Shown: piece after piece, positions 1 to 10,987 of the stretch
How the letters are laid out: every line of letters begins with the position of its first letter
Numbering within the stretch: position 1 is the stretch's first letter
Source: Procambarus clarkii
Lineage: Eukaryota; Arthropoda; Malacostraca; Decapoda; Cambaridae
Reading direction: 5' to 3'
Assembly: GCF_040958095.1 (NCBI RefSeq)
Contig: NC_091188.1
Span: 42,061,454-42,125,453, forward strand
DNA length: 64,000 bases
Translations under genes and position numbers: made by a program
Notes under the pieces: generated by a model
Database searches by the model: none
What the model was told of the DNA's origin: nothing
Seen by the model: only the letters and a program-made list of their open reading frames with translations

Positions 1-332
1 AGATGGAGGAACAGGATACTGTGTTGGCCATTAGGTGGTGGTCAATGAACAACCACTCCAGAAATAACAAGACCACAGAAACAAAAATGGATGATGGCTG
101 GTTGAAAGCCAGAAAATGCTGCAACGACTGTGAGACTACCTCGTGCTGATGACAGGATCAAACCCTTCCCCCCGATTTCACTCTGAATGTGAGGGCATCA
201 GTGCTTCATTCTCAACTGGTGCCTGTGTACAAGTCCATTTTGCCTTCGGCTGTTATATTTACTTAAGAGTTCTGCCGCACAGGCTTTGTCTTCATATTCA
301 TTCATGGCCTTGCATGCTATGTGCTTACCTGA

Positions 333-705
333 AGTATACCTGAAGAGGGTTCTGAGAGTTGTTCTACTTCCCAAGCGTAGCCGGCGGCAGCATCAACTTG
401 TGATAACTTTATCTAAAAGGCTGTTGCTTAGGGCAGTCCGCAGGCCCATTTATCCATTACAACCGAACTGATCCAGCACCACCTGCAGGAACTTTTCTAA
501 TTGTTTTTGGAACATGTTCACTTTTGTTCCAGGCCATATTTCTTGTATTTGCAGGGAGGATATTGATGAGCCATGGATCTTTTATGTTTATACAGTGTGT
601 ATGCCATCTCCACTGGGTCTATTTTGCATTTCTTACCTTATCTTTTGCTTTAATATGTTGTTATTTTGTTGTGCATATTAGAAACCTAGCTTTGTCCTCA
701 CATGT
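333..705 (-). mobile_element. Diverged LINE-C tail (RT C-terminus and 3' tail)
   Basis: This is a degraded copy of the tail seen better at 8201-8852. It shares the landmarks in the same order: a stem of the 'gggttctgagag' type, a 'ctgttgctt' block, 'gcaggcccat', 'gttcca..catatttcttgtattt' and 'tttatgtttatacagtgt'. It reads right to left and no open frame survives. The flanks (1-332 and 706-1081) show nothing else I can name. Confidence 0.55.
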
Positions 706-1092
706 TGTTTGTTGGGTTTCTGTTTGGTCTTTTTGACCCCACAGACTATGCACTGGGAAACTGTATAATATACTTTTATTGCAAAATCTTCACAATAACT
801 ATAAAATCCTACCCTATCCTGCTGCTCGGTGATTGAGAGATTCCGGATTGCACCCACCAAGCTGCGTGCAATGCGCCACCCACATGCACGAGGAAGACTT
901 CCTGGGTTCATAATTAAAATCTGAAGCAAAAATAAGCAGGCTCAGAAATTGTTAATGGATATTTTACAGACCTAAAATGTAATATGCAAGTGATAAGAGC
1001 TGCAGTAATAATGTATTTAGAACTCTAGCAATTAACTACAGGATATTACCAAATAAAAAAAAAAACAGCATTGAATGTACAGTAATGAAACG

Positions 1093-1517
1093 CCATTTTC
1101 TGGGCGAGTCCCGGAGGCTCCCCGGAGCTATCCATGGCTGATATGGATATCCTAACTATTTTGCATCAGTCGATGTGGGTGGAGTTCTAGCCTACCAGGG
1201 ACCACGAGCCAGAACCTGGCCCCCTCACAGAGGCACGAGGAGCAATGGCCCATAGAATGTACATGTGATTTGGAGCATTCCATATCTGCCATCGACCGGG
1301 ACAGGCACCCAGAAAGGTAAGTGCCCCAAAACAAACCCCTATTCTGGTTAACAACAAAAATTGACAAACGAGTGGACAGAACTCCCCAAAAGAAAAACGA
1401 GCAAACCAGCATGATGTCACACGAGCCGCGCCGCATGTCTGCGCAGCTCCCCCCTCCCCGGGAGGGGGAAGGGGAAGCCCCAGACCCCCAAGCCGGCGAT
1501 CCACCCCAGTTCTGAGG
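1093..1517. repeat. DIRS left inverted terminal repeat
   Basis: About 425 bp that is the reverse complement of 5964-6388, with a few substitutions and small gaps. Landmarks in both arms are 'gctatccatggctgatatgg', the 'catcagtcgatgtgggtgga' block, a conserved 'acaacaaaaattgacaaacg' block and the GC-rich 'agccggcgatcca' at the inner edge. Confidence 0.88.
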
Positions 1518-1570
1518 CTGGATATCAAAAACCGCGAAAAACCGCCAAAAGGAGGGCGGGAGGGATGCCG

Positions 1571-1660
1571 AGGAGCCTCTGGGACTCACCCAGAAAATGG
1601 CGTTTCATTACATTTAACGCTGGTTTTCTGGGGGGGAGCCCCTGCGGTTCCCCGGAGCTA
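1571..1660. repeat. DIRS internal complementary region
   Basis: The first part (1571-1611) is the reverse complement of the extreme left end, around 1082-1110 (the gtaatgaaacgccattttct stretch). The second part (1624-1660) is the reverse complement of the extreme right end, around 6347-6385 (ttttctggggg..agcccct..ggagcta). A short region matching both termini head to tail, just inside the 3' inverted repeat, is a known DIRS hallmark. It is thought to template the joining of the two ends during replication. Confidence 0.82.
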
Positions 1661-1769
1661 CCTCACCAAAGACTACCAAGAAAACCAAGGGCACTTACCC
1701 GGGAGGCGGTCGGTGCTCCACACCTCAAGATGAAGCCGAGACAATGGGCTGCAACCGCCGACCTAAGGC

Positions 1770-2740
1770 AACACAGGCCCGACCGGGCCCAGGAACGTTA
1801 ACAAGGTAGCGTGCAGCCAGGGCCCTGTTCGACCGCCAAAATCCCCATGTCTGAAAGTCAGCCCAAGACATATTGCCGAAGTCGGCAGCAAGAGCAGCGA
1901 ACTTACGAACGTCATGGGCACGGGGATAGACCGCAGGTTGGCTGGATTTAATAACCCTGCGGACAACCTGAGAGACAAGAACCCGCGAACAGGGAAGGGA
2001 AACCGGATCAACTCAAAGCGTGTCCCTGGACACAGAAGCCGTGGCGCGCAGATAACGGCGGAGGGCCGCAACCAGACACAACACATGGTGAACCCCCGGC
2101 CTGACAAACCACGCATCAACAACCCAAGGACCCCTCCGGAAAGCAGCAGTCTCATTCTTCGCCAGAAAAGAGGGAGACGGCTGCAAACGAACAAACCGAA
2201 GACCACGACCAAAGGAGCAAAAACCTCTGCGCCGGAGAAGAGCATGAAGCTCTGCCACGCGACCCCCAGAGGCTAATGCCAACAGAAAAAGAGCTTTAGC
2301 AAAGCAATCTTGAACTGAAGGGGCCACAACAAACCGAGGTGTGGAAAGATAGAAGAGCACTCTGTCCAAGGACCAGGACGGCTCGGGCGGCGCATGAGCA
2401 GGCCGGAGGTGAAACAACGCCAGAGACAGCTTGCGAAATGGCTCAGAAGTAACATCAATACCAAAAGCAAGCTGCAGCGGCTTCGCCAGTGCCGCACAAT
2501 ACGAGGCGACAGTATTAGGCATCAGATGACGGTCCTGAAACAATCTAGAGAGAAAGGACAACACCACCCGAACCGAAAGCGAGGAACAACGACGAAGGGT
2601 CAAAAAGAACCGGAAGGACCGCCAGGAAACTTCATACTGCCGCTGAGAGAAAACTCGCAGGTGAGAAACCAACAAGGAAGCCACCTGCTCACCATAAAGA
2701 TGGTGATAAACACGAGTCAAAAACACCAAACGCGAAGACT
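1770..2740 (-). pseudogene. DIRS tyrosine recombinase (broken)
   Basis: This is the catalytic part of a tyrosine recombinase, which would insert the circular DNA copy. It lies in two frames. In 2013-2740 a helical core carries the motif LALASGGRVAEL, with the first catalytic Arg near position 2270. After a frame change near 2.02 kb, the segment at about 1770-2010 carries HDVRK (the HxxR box) and, about 30 residues later, FWRSNRALAARYL with the candidate nucleophilic Tyr. R, HxxR and Y are therefore all present in order, split by one frame change. The second segment has no start codon and could be missed in a plain ORF scan. Confidence 0.78.
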
Positions 2741-3720
2741 TGCGGAGAAGAGTGAACCAGTCACGTACCGGACCGGCCCGATCTCCTGAAAGAGGCGGAG
2801 CCGCGGAAAAACCTCCGGGTTCGGACACCGAGCAACCAGCGCCTGAAACCACAGCTGGGCCGGCCACCAAGGGGCCAAGAGGACCACTCGACCCTGGTAA
2901 GTCTCCAAGCGAGCCAAGACCCGGAGCAGCAGCTGAACCGGGGGAAAGAGGTACAGGAACCCCCCCACCTCGACCAGTCCTGCCGAAAGGCGTCGATCCC
3001 GACGGCCTCTCAGTCGCGGAAGGGCGCCACGTAAACCGGAAGATGCTTCGACCACGCCGATGCGAAGAGATCCACCTCCGGGCGCCCGAACGTCCTGCAG
3101 AGCCAACGGAAGGAGCCGGCATCGACCGTCCATTCCATGGACAGGGGAACGAACCTGGACAGGCCGTCCGTCAGGACGTTGGACAACCCTCGGACGTGAA
3201 CCGCTAGGAGAGCCAAACCACGAGAACTCAGCAGACGAATCACCCAAAGCGACCAACCCCAAAGACCCAAGGACCGCATCGAACCCCCTCGGTTCAGACA
3301 ATGAACCACCGGGGAGCAGTTGGAATGGAGCCGGATCGTCGATCTGCGGGCGACCCGAACCCTCCGAAGAGCAATCCATACCACCGCGAACTCCTGCACC
3401 GTGCTGTGGACCCGACGGAAGGACGGACCCCACTGCCCCTGGCCGGCCTGGTGAGCACTGGTCACAAAACCCCAGCCTAGAGACGACACGTCCGTGAACA
3501 CATCGAGCGAAGGCTCGGGTAGGCACCAAGGCACTGAACCCCGAAAAACCCAAAGAGGAAGCCGGCGAAGCAGCAGCCGACACAAAGCCCCTGGGGGTCG
3601 AATCCAGCGATCACGAGAGAGGCGGAAGGAACGTTCCCGAAGGAACCAGAACAGCTGACGAAGCCAAACCCGACCCGGCGGGTAGACCAATATCGCGAAG
3701 TTCAGGCTGCCGCACAACTC
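2741..3720 (-). pseudogene. DIRS RNase H and connection region (broken)
   Basis: Downstream of the reverse transcriptase on the minus strand, the peptide LDVFTDVSSLGWGF (near 3.45 kb) is the first acidic block of a DIRS/Ty3-type RNase H, and HVRGLSNVLTDGLSR (near 3.2 kb) is its C-terminal His/Asp block. It is followed by PEVDLFASAWSKHLPVYVAP (near 3.03 kb) and, in another frame, FPPVQLLLRVL and PWWPAQLWF (2.8-2.95 kb), the region linking RNase H to the recombinase. Frame changes near 3.71, 3.01 and 2.73 kb interrupt it. Confidence 0.72.
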
Positions 3721-4508
3721 TCGAGCAACCGCCGGGTGACCCGGGAGCCTCCCAGAAACAGACCCAGGCGAGACCGCAGCCGAAGGAGAGACTCCGGAGG
3801 AAGAGACAAGGAAGCGGTCCGAGAGTCCCACACAAGACCCAGCCAGGACCGAACCTGGGAGGGCACCAGATGGGACTTCCGCCAGTTTACCAGGAACCCG
3901 AACCTGGCGAGCTGGGAAAGCACCAAATCCCTGGCAAGCAGACACGCAGACCGACTGAGAGCCCAAACCAGCCAGTCATCGAGGTAAGCCAACACCCGAG
4001 CACCTAAGAGACGCAGACGGGCCACCACGACCCAGGTAAGGCGTGTGAACACGCGAGGTGCCAGGTTCAACCCGAAGGGGAGACAACGAAAGCGGTAGCA
4101 CTGACACCCCACAACAAAACCGAGCCAGTCCCGGAACCCCACATGATTAGGGACGTGCCAATACGCGTCCTTGAGGTCCAGGGACACCATCCAAGCGCCC
4201 GGCTCCAACAGAAGTCGGACCTGGGACAGAGTGGTCATCCGAAACAAGGGGCAAGAAACCCAAGGGTTCAGACGGGACAAGTCCAGAATGAAGTGCAGGT
4301 CTGCACAGTCCCGTTTCGGAACTGGAAACAGGCGGGAAACCCACCTGAGGGACGGAGTCGTTTCGACCACGCCCAAGCGCACCCACTCCAAGATGACCCG
4401 ACGGAGCGCAGGAGAGGAAGCCTGCCCCGTCAGCCCCGAACCCCCCGCAGGAGGTGGAGCCACCCAACGCCACCGCAGGCCGCGAGAAACGACCTGAAAA
4501 GCCCACAA
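3702..4508 (-). pseudogene. DIRS reverse transcriptase domain
   Basis: This 268-codon minus-strand frame carries the reverse transcriptase core in order: LHFILDLSRLNPWV (finger region), MVSLDLKDAYWHVP (motif A with the first catalytic Asp), FRCLPFGLNLAPRVFT (motif B) and the catalytic box VLAYLDDWLVW (YLDD). These forms are typical of DIRS polymerases. The core itself is open and could pass for a functional domain. The frame shifts into RNase H only near 3.71 kb and is not continuous with gag upstream. Confidence 0.85.
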
Positions 4509-4509
4509 A

Positions 4510-5289
4510 TCGTGAGACCAGGCGTGAGCGAACAGAGACAGCCTCCCCCCATCGCCCCGTCAATGGGGCGAACCGCGAAAGAGCCGCTGCCCCTTACGAG
4601 AACCCGACCTGCGTGCAGAGCGAACACCGCGCCGACCAAGCACAGGTGGGACCGCAGGCGACACCGGCACCGAACCCGACACCTGTGGCCCACCCCGACG
4701 AACGGAACTGTGCGCCCTGGTACGACCCCGCCGGGAAGGAACCCCCCCCTGTTCCCCCGAAGAACCAACAACTCAGACATAGGGCGGCAAGAGGAAGAAG
4801 CCGCCTGAATCCCCGGACGGGGCAACCCCCAAAACTGCCCGAGTCTCAGAAACCTCTAAACCCCACCCTGACCCCGAAGCCCTCAGACGCTTAGGGGCTG
4901 GAAGCAGGGAAGGGGGGGACAGAATGAACCACCGAAGGGGAAGAACAAGGGGGCGCGGACGGAACCAAGGCCGAAGCGACCAACACCCCAAAGTCTGGGT
5001 CCCTATACACAAAGCGGGGCAGCCGCGGGGCGTCCGGGGAAGCAATAACCCGCACGCTTTGCAATAACCTAAACCTACCTTGCAACGCACGAGCTGCCTG
5101 CACCCGAAGTAACTCATCAGCAGACTGGGTGAATTGAGTCACAAACAAGCAACACAGCTCGCAGGACTCAAGGGTCGAATGTGTCACCGACCCAACAGGC
5201 AGCATGATGAAGGCAAAAACAATGAGAGTCACCCTGAAACAAGGGGACAAAGCAACCCTCAAACTCGCACACAGCGATAGGGGACGCAA
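4510..5289 (-). pseudogene. DIRS gag-like region (low confidence)
   Basis: Between the right terminal repeat and the reverse transcriptase there are only short overlapping minus-strand frames. The longest begins near 5289 (132 codons). By position this is the gag-equivalent ORF1 of a DIRS element. The translated pieces are Pro/Ser/Arg-rich and show no domain I recognise. At least two frame changes are needed to connect it to the polymerase. Confidence 0.4.
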
Positions 5290-5963
5290 GGGTCTCCTCC
5301 ATCGGACCCAAGAGCCCCCGCGGGGTTTCCCAGGGCCCCTAGACTGGGTCTGCTAAGGGTTATCCCAGGCAGGGCACTGCTAACCGGCGACCCAAACTAC
5401 CAAGCAATCTGCTAAAAGCTGAACCCACGGGACGTGTCCACTCACGAGGGCGAAGTAGGGGGTGCCACCACACAAACGACCTGAATATAAGGGGAGGGAA
5501 AAACAAGGCAGACCCCCCACCCCCCCCCCCCCCACCAGGCAAAAACAAAAAGAAAAGAAAAACCACCCAAGTGGACAACGTACCCAGAGGGAACAGAGCC
5601 GGCCGCTGTTATAGGTGAAAACTAGCTACACAGTACCCTGTGCCCCACCAGTGCTATAACTACCACTTACCCCAAGGTAAACAAGGGAGGAAAACCCCCA
5701 AACACTCAGGGCGGACAAACACCAAGCAGCGAAAAGCCAACAGAGGTAGACCCAAGGTGACTTGTGGAAGGCAACCCCAAGCCCCAAGGGCGGTACTTAC
5801 AGGGCACTCAGGGAATGTGACCCTAGGCACATGCAGTCTGAGTACCTGAGAATACTACTCCCAGCTCACACGACCACCGTAAGAGCAGCACTGAAAACAA
5901 GTCACAGCACTGAGACAAGACTGGAGTTGGAGTCACACGACCGTGCACGATCCCATCAGCCGA
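5290..5963 (-). other. DIRS leader between terminal repeat and gag
   Basis: Non-coding internal leader of the DIRS element. It has a C-run near 5514-5534 and otherwise no feature I can name. Confidence 0.5.
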
Positions 5964-6388
5964 GGAACTGAGGTGTGGATCGCCGGCTCGGGGGTCTGGG
6001 GCTTCCCCTTCCCTCTCCCGGGGAGGGGGGAGCTGCACAGACATGCGGCGCGGCTCGTGTGATGTCATGCTGGTTTGCTCGTTTTTCTTTTGGGGAGTTC
6101 TGTCCACTCGTTTGTCAATTTTTGTTGTTAACCAGAATAGGGGTTTGTTTTGAAGCACTTACCTTTCTGGGTGCCTGTCCCGGTCGATGGCAGATATGGA
6201 ATGCTCTAAATCACATGTGCAATGCTATGGGCCATTGCTCCCCGTGCCTCTGTGAGGGGGCCAGGTTCTGGCTCGTGGTCCCTGGTAGGCCTAGAACTCC
6301 ACCCACATCGACTGATGCAAAATAGTTAGGATATCCATATCAGCCATGGATAGCTCCAGGGAGCCGTAGGGGCTCCCCCCAGAAAAGA
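5964..6388. repeat. DIRS right inverted terminal repeat
   Basis: Reverse complement of 1093-1517. It is 5' relative to the element's coding strand. The outermost bases up to about 6400 also pair with the second half of the internal complementary region at 1624-1660. Confidence 0.88.
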
Positions 6389-6400
6389 TACCAACTTAAA

Positions 6401-6923
6401 TACTAGTTTATGCTATTACATGCAGAAATATATTAGGATTCATTACTATTCAACCATAATACATTAATTAAAATCTGTATGAGATTAACACTGAAAATAT
6501 ACTCTCATAAAAAAATATTGCATGGGGTAAAGTTGCTCTATTCCAGACCGTCTCTAACCGGTGGACATCAACACTAACACACACCTGTAACACCTACTCC
6601 AGTGCACATAACTAACCCATAAAACTAAGAGAAACCAGTCAGATATACCACATAGGGTATGCAGATGAATTGTAAAAGCAAATATTATATGTCCACCGAG
6701 CTTTCATTAAGAGTTATGCCCTGTAATCTGTAGTGCAACGTCCTGCTACCCTATTCTATATGAAAGATTAGAGAGCATACATAAAAAACTAGCTTCTTCT
6801 GTCCTTCCTGGCTATCTATTGGATCTTTATTTTACTTCTAATCTGTTACTATTTTATGTGTATTTGCTTCTATTCTTGTGTTTTGCTATATCGTGTATCT
6901 TATCGTGATCACTCTGCATTTCC
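6401..6923 (+). other. AT-rich spacer and probable LINE-A 5' untranslated region
   Basis: No open frame of interest. The last 150 bases are pyrimidine-rich and lead into the LINE-A endonuclease frame, so they are probably its 5' untranslated region. The true element start is not visible. Confidence 0.4.
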
Positions 6924-8129
6924 ATGCACACTGATATTGATCCTGATCAAAATCTTCTGTCTCATATCTACACCAACCAGCACATTGATCATCATTATTG
7001 CAAGTATTTCACAGCACACCAGGCAAAAAACAAACTCCAAAATAGCACCTGTTTATCAGTTTACAACCAAAATGTTAGATCACTTGGTAAACATTTTGAT
7101 GATATAAATGCATTACTCACAGCACTAGGTACTAACCTATCGTTCATTATTTTAACAGAAACTTGGCTAAATAAAGACTATACCCAACTCTACAACTTAG
7201 CTGGTTATAAAGCCATTCACAACTGTAGGCCTAATAAAAAAGGTGGTGGCACAGCTATATATTACCGAGATACATTTATCTGCAACAGTGTTATTAGTGA
7301 TAGAGATGACTACTGTGAATATACTTTTGCTCAGTTTACAATTAAATCCCTTAAATCCTCCTTGACTATTGGAGCCATCTATAGATTTCCCAATACTAAC
7401 ATAGCTTCTTTCTCAGACAACCTAAGGAATCTTATTATAAACAACAATCTTAACAAAAACCACATCATTCTGGGAGGAGACTTTAATATTGACCTGGGTC
7501 AACAAAATTGCTCTCAAGTTGACTATTTCCTTAACAGCATGAACTCCTGTATGCTAATCCCCACAGTCACCAAACCTACCCGAGTCACTCAAACATCAGC
7601 CACTACCTTGGATCACATATGGACAAACATAACAGCTCCCCTTGTATCTGGTATAATCTACGACAGAACAACTGACCACTATCCTACCTTTCTCATAGCG
7701 AACATGGGCATAACACCACCAAAAAGCAAGAAACTTTCATTCAGGCTACACAGTGAATCAGCTTTAGGCAATCTTACAAATGCACTTCACAATATTAACT
7801 GGGATTCTGAATTCAATAATACCCAGGATATAAATTCATTAGCTAACCTCTTCCTCTCCAAAACTCTAAGCCTCTACAACCTTCATTGTCCCCTTCTTAC
7901 CAAGCAAGTAACTGACAAAAGATTAAACAATCCATGGCTCACAAGTGGCATTCTCAACTCAATCAACAAGAAACATGAATATGAAAAGAAACTTAGGATT
8001 GGCCTAGTTTCAAAGGAAGTAGCTAAAAGGTACTTATCAATGCTTACCAGTATCATAAAAAAAGCAAAACTTTCATATTATGTGAATAGGTTCAATGAAG
8101 CAAAAGGCAACATGAAAAGCACATCATAA
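6924..8129 (+). pseudogene. LINE-A endonuclease domain (5' half, interrupted)
   Basis: A 401-codon frame encoding the apurinic-type endonuclease of a CR1/L2/jockey-like non-LTR retrotransposon, which nicks target DNA to prime reverse transcription. Visible blocks are VYNQNVRSLGKHFDD, FIILTETWL (catalytic Glu), LGGDFNIDL (Asp/Asn), TTLDHIWTN and TTDHYPTFL (catalytic Asp-His). It closely parallels the LINE-B endonuclease at 14.4-15.2 kb. An in-frame stop at 8127-8129 precedes the LINE-C insertion that separates it from its own reverse transcriptase. Only this left copy of the 12.3-kb duplication keeps an endonuclease half. Confidence 0.85.
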
Positions 8130-8200
8130 ACAATCTCTAGTATCCTAGGAACTAAACAACACTCACATAACCAAATAAAACTCTATAAGGATGATATCTG

Positions 8201-8852
8201 GCTGGTTGATACCTGGTTGATGGGGTTCTGGGAGTTCTTCTACTCCCCAAGCCCGGCCCGAGGCCAGGCTCGACTTGTGAGAGTTTGGTCCACCAGGCTG
8301 TTGCTTGGAGCGGCCCGCAGGCCCACATACCCACCACAGCCCGGTTAGTCCGGCACTCCTTGGAGGAATAAATCTAGTTTCCTCTTGAAAATGTCCACGG
8401 TTGTTCCGGCAATATTTCTTATGCTTGCTGGGAGGACGTTGAACAACCGCGGACCTCTGATGTTTATACAGTGTTCTCTGATTGTGCCTATGGCACCTCT
8501 GCTCTTCATTGGTTCTATTCTACATTTTCTTCCATGTCGTTCACTCCAGTACATTGTTATTTTACTGTGTAGATTTGGTACTTGGCCCTCCAGTATCTTC
8601 CAGGTGTATATTATTTGATATCTCTCTCGTCTTCTTTCTAGTGAGTACATTTGGAGGGCTTTGAGACGATCCCAATAATTTAGGTGCTTTATTGCATCTA
8701 TGCGTGCCGTATATGTTCTCTGTATTCCCTCTATTTCAGCAATCTCTCCTGCTCTGAAGGGGGAAGTGAGTACTGAGCAGTACTCAAGACGGGACAACAC
8801 AAGTGACTTGAAGAGTACAACCATTGTGATGGGATCCCTGGATTTGAAAGTT
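8201..8852 (-). mobile_element. LINE-C tail, copy 1, inserted into LINE-A
   Basis: A 5'-truncated LINE in reverse orientation. Its minus strand is open from 8824 to 8345 and encodes the C-terminal part of a LINE protein, with IEGIQRTYTARIDAIKHLNY, SLERRRERYQIIYTWKILEG and NIRGPRLFNVLPASIRNIAG. The non-coding tail ends at a doubled 'acctggttgat' motif near 8201-8220. It splits LINE-A between its endonuclease and reverse transcriptase. Compared with the other two copies it has the left-type bases 'ttctggg', 'agcccggccc', 'ggttagtcc' and 'tacattg' (A at 8553). Confidence 0.85.
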
Positions 8853-10533
8853 AAAGATTTGATGTGTATACACCGTCAACTGATTTAGAAATGGCAAATG
8901 AATTTAATAGCTTCTTTTCATCAGTTGGTGCTAATCTTGCCAGTAAAATCCCACAGACTCAGACACATATTAACACACATCTCTCAGGCAGCTATCCAAA
9001 CGCTCTTCTCCTTTCACCAGTCAGCCCGGCAGATGTTGTGTCCATCATACACTCTCTAACAACCAAGGCAGGGAACACCAGTGAAATTCCGTCCATTGTA
9101 TACAAGAGCGCCTCCCATGCCCTTGCCCCACCCATAGCTCTGTTCAACAAATCTATAGTGTCACACCTTCCCTGATATCCTTAAAAAGGCAAGAGTAACG
9201 CCAGTCTATAAAGGAGGCAATCTGGTGGACATAAACAATTATAGACCAATATCAAATCTACCCATTCTATCAAAAATATTTGAAAAAATTATCTACAAAC
9301 AGCTCTATTCATACCTCGTAAAATTTAACATACTCAGCCCCTGCCAGTTTGGCTTCCGGTCCCAAAAGAGCACCAACGATGCAATCATTAGTCTCCTTGA
9401 CGTAATCTACTCAGCCCTTGACAAAAATGAGTTTCCGATTGGACTCTTCATTGACCTAAGAAAAGCCTTTGATACTGTTAATCACAACTACCTCTTACTT
9501 AAACTCCAGCATTATAGAATCCAAGGCCTTGCCCTTGACTACATCCGATCCTATCTTAGTGACAGACACCAATGTGTAACCATCAATGATACAACTTCTT
9601 CCACTCTACCAATTACCGTTGGAGTGCCACAGGGCAGCATCTTAGGACCTCTTTTATTTCTTATATATATCAATGATCTGCCTAATGTCTCTTAATATTC
9701 TTAAACCTATATTGTTTGCTGATGATACTACCCTTATCTATTCAGACCCCAACCCACATACACTAAATAATGTTGTGAATAATGAATTAAAAAAAGTCCA
9801 CTTATGGATGTCAACTAACAAACTAACATTAAACATAGAAAAGACCTACTACATCTTATTTGGAAGCAAATCATCGAATGCAATTCAGCTACAGATAGAC
9901 AACATTAACATCAGTAATAAAAATGACGGCAAGTTTCTTGGCCTATTCCTAGACAAGAGACTCAACTTCAGCACCCACATTCAACACATAACTAAGAAAG
10001 TCTCTAAAACAGTTGGTATACTCTCTAAAATAAGATATTATGTTCCTAACTCTGCTCTCCTCTCACTATATTATGCACTAATCTACCCCTATCTTAATTA
10101 TGGTATCTGTGCATGGGGGTCTACCACTGCAAACCACCTTAAGCCCATCATCACACAGCAAAAATCTGCTATCAGAATAATAACTAACTCTGCTTTCAGA
10201 CAACACTCAGCTCCCTTGTTTAAATCCCTAAACTTGCTAAATATTAACTCCCTCCACACATTCTCTTGTGTCAACTACATTTACAAAACCCTGTTCTTAA
10301 ATGCAAACCATGCTCTGAAACTCTCCCTGGACAGATGTAATAGGACTCATTATCACCACACCAGAAATAAATATCTCTTTGATATCCCCAGAGTCAAACT
10401 TAATCTATGTAAACACTCTATGCAAATTAAGGGACCTAGTCTATGGAACTCACTCCCTAGTGAATTGAAAAGCTGTCAAACTTTTGCCTCATTTAAAAAC
10501 AAAAACAAAAAGTACCTAAATTCATCTTCGTAG
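8853..10533 (+). pseudogene. LINE-A reverse transcriptase half, copy 1
   Basis: This continues LINE-A after the LINE-C insertion. Reverse transcriptase blocks occur in order over three frames: ANEFNSFFSSVGANLAS (from 8888), [31 protein letters not shown] (motif A), [20 protein letters not shown] (motif B) and ILFADDTTLIY (catalytic FADD, about 9.72 kb). Frame changes near 9.17 and 9.69 kb break it. The C-terminal frame runs to 10533 and contains the YLNYGICAWGSTT block. The element is dead, and the duplicate at 21151-22831 has the same lesions, so they predate the duplication. Confidence 0.85.
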
Positions 10534-10987
10534 TTTCCTACACTGAGCTTTAAATTTGCTCTGTATCTAGTGTTACCCAATCTCCCAATCTTTATGTACT
10601 TTACCCAAACAATTTTATCATTGTGTTCATTGCAGTCTTCTTTTATGTGCTAGCCATATACTGTATTGTGCCTGCTAAGTTTTGTTAAACTACCATTCAA
10701 GCTGTCATTGCAATCAATCTGAGCTACCTATGTGCTCTAATATACCTACAATTTTCTCTCATCTTTTATTTTTTTTCTTGTTGTGTAACTGTTATCATTT
10801 TTTATAAATTTGGCAAGTATTTACCTACTTAAAATTTTCTTAGATTAAGGACCTGCCCGAAACACTGCGCGTACTAGTGGCTTTACAAGATTGTAATTTC
10901 TATGCTAGTATCCTCACAATCTCAATGTACCTTCTTGTATATATATAAATAAAATAAATAAAATAAATAAAATAAATAAAAAATAAA
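10534..10987 (+). repeat. LINE-A 3' untranslated tail, copy 1
   Basis: Begins after the reverse transcriptase stop, contains the family signature 'ctgcccgaaacactgcgcgt' near 10854, and ends in a tandem AAATAAAT tail at about 10945-10987. A related tail lies at 56770-56915. Confidence 0.75.

Larger units (their letters stand above)
1082..6400 (-). mobile_element. DIRS-type tyrosine-recombinase retroelement, decayed
   Basis: This is a DIRS element read on the minus strand. In coding order it has the right inverted terminal repeat, a gag-like region, reverse transcriptase, RNase H, tyrosine recombinase, an internal complementary region and the left inverted terminal repeat. That order, and the absence of an integrase or LTRs, are diagnostic of DIRS1-like elements, which integrate through a circular intermediate. 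The coding part is GC-rich compared with the AT-rich flanks. At least four frame changes (about 3.71, 3.01, 2.73 and 2.02 kb) break the pol region, so it cannot be autonomous now. The outer ends are placed from the terminal-repeat alignment and the complementary region, and are good to about 10 bp. Confidence 0.88.

Noticed and set aside
1152-1589. 145-codon minus-strand frame as a gene
   Set aside because: It lies in the DIRS terminal repeat and has no recognisable domain.
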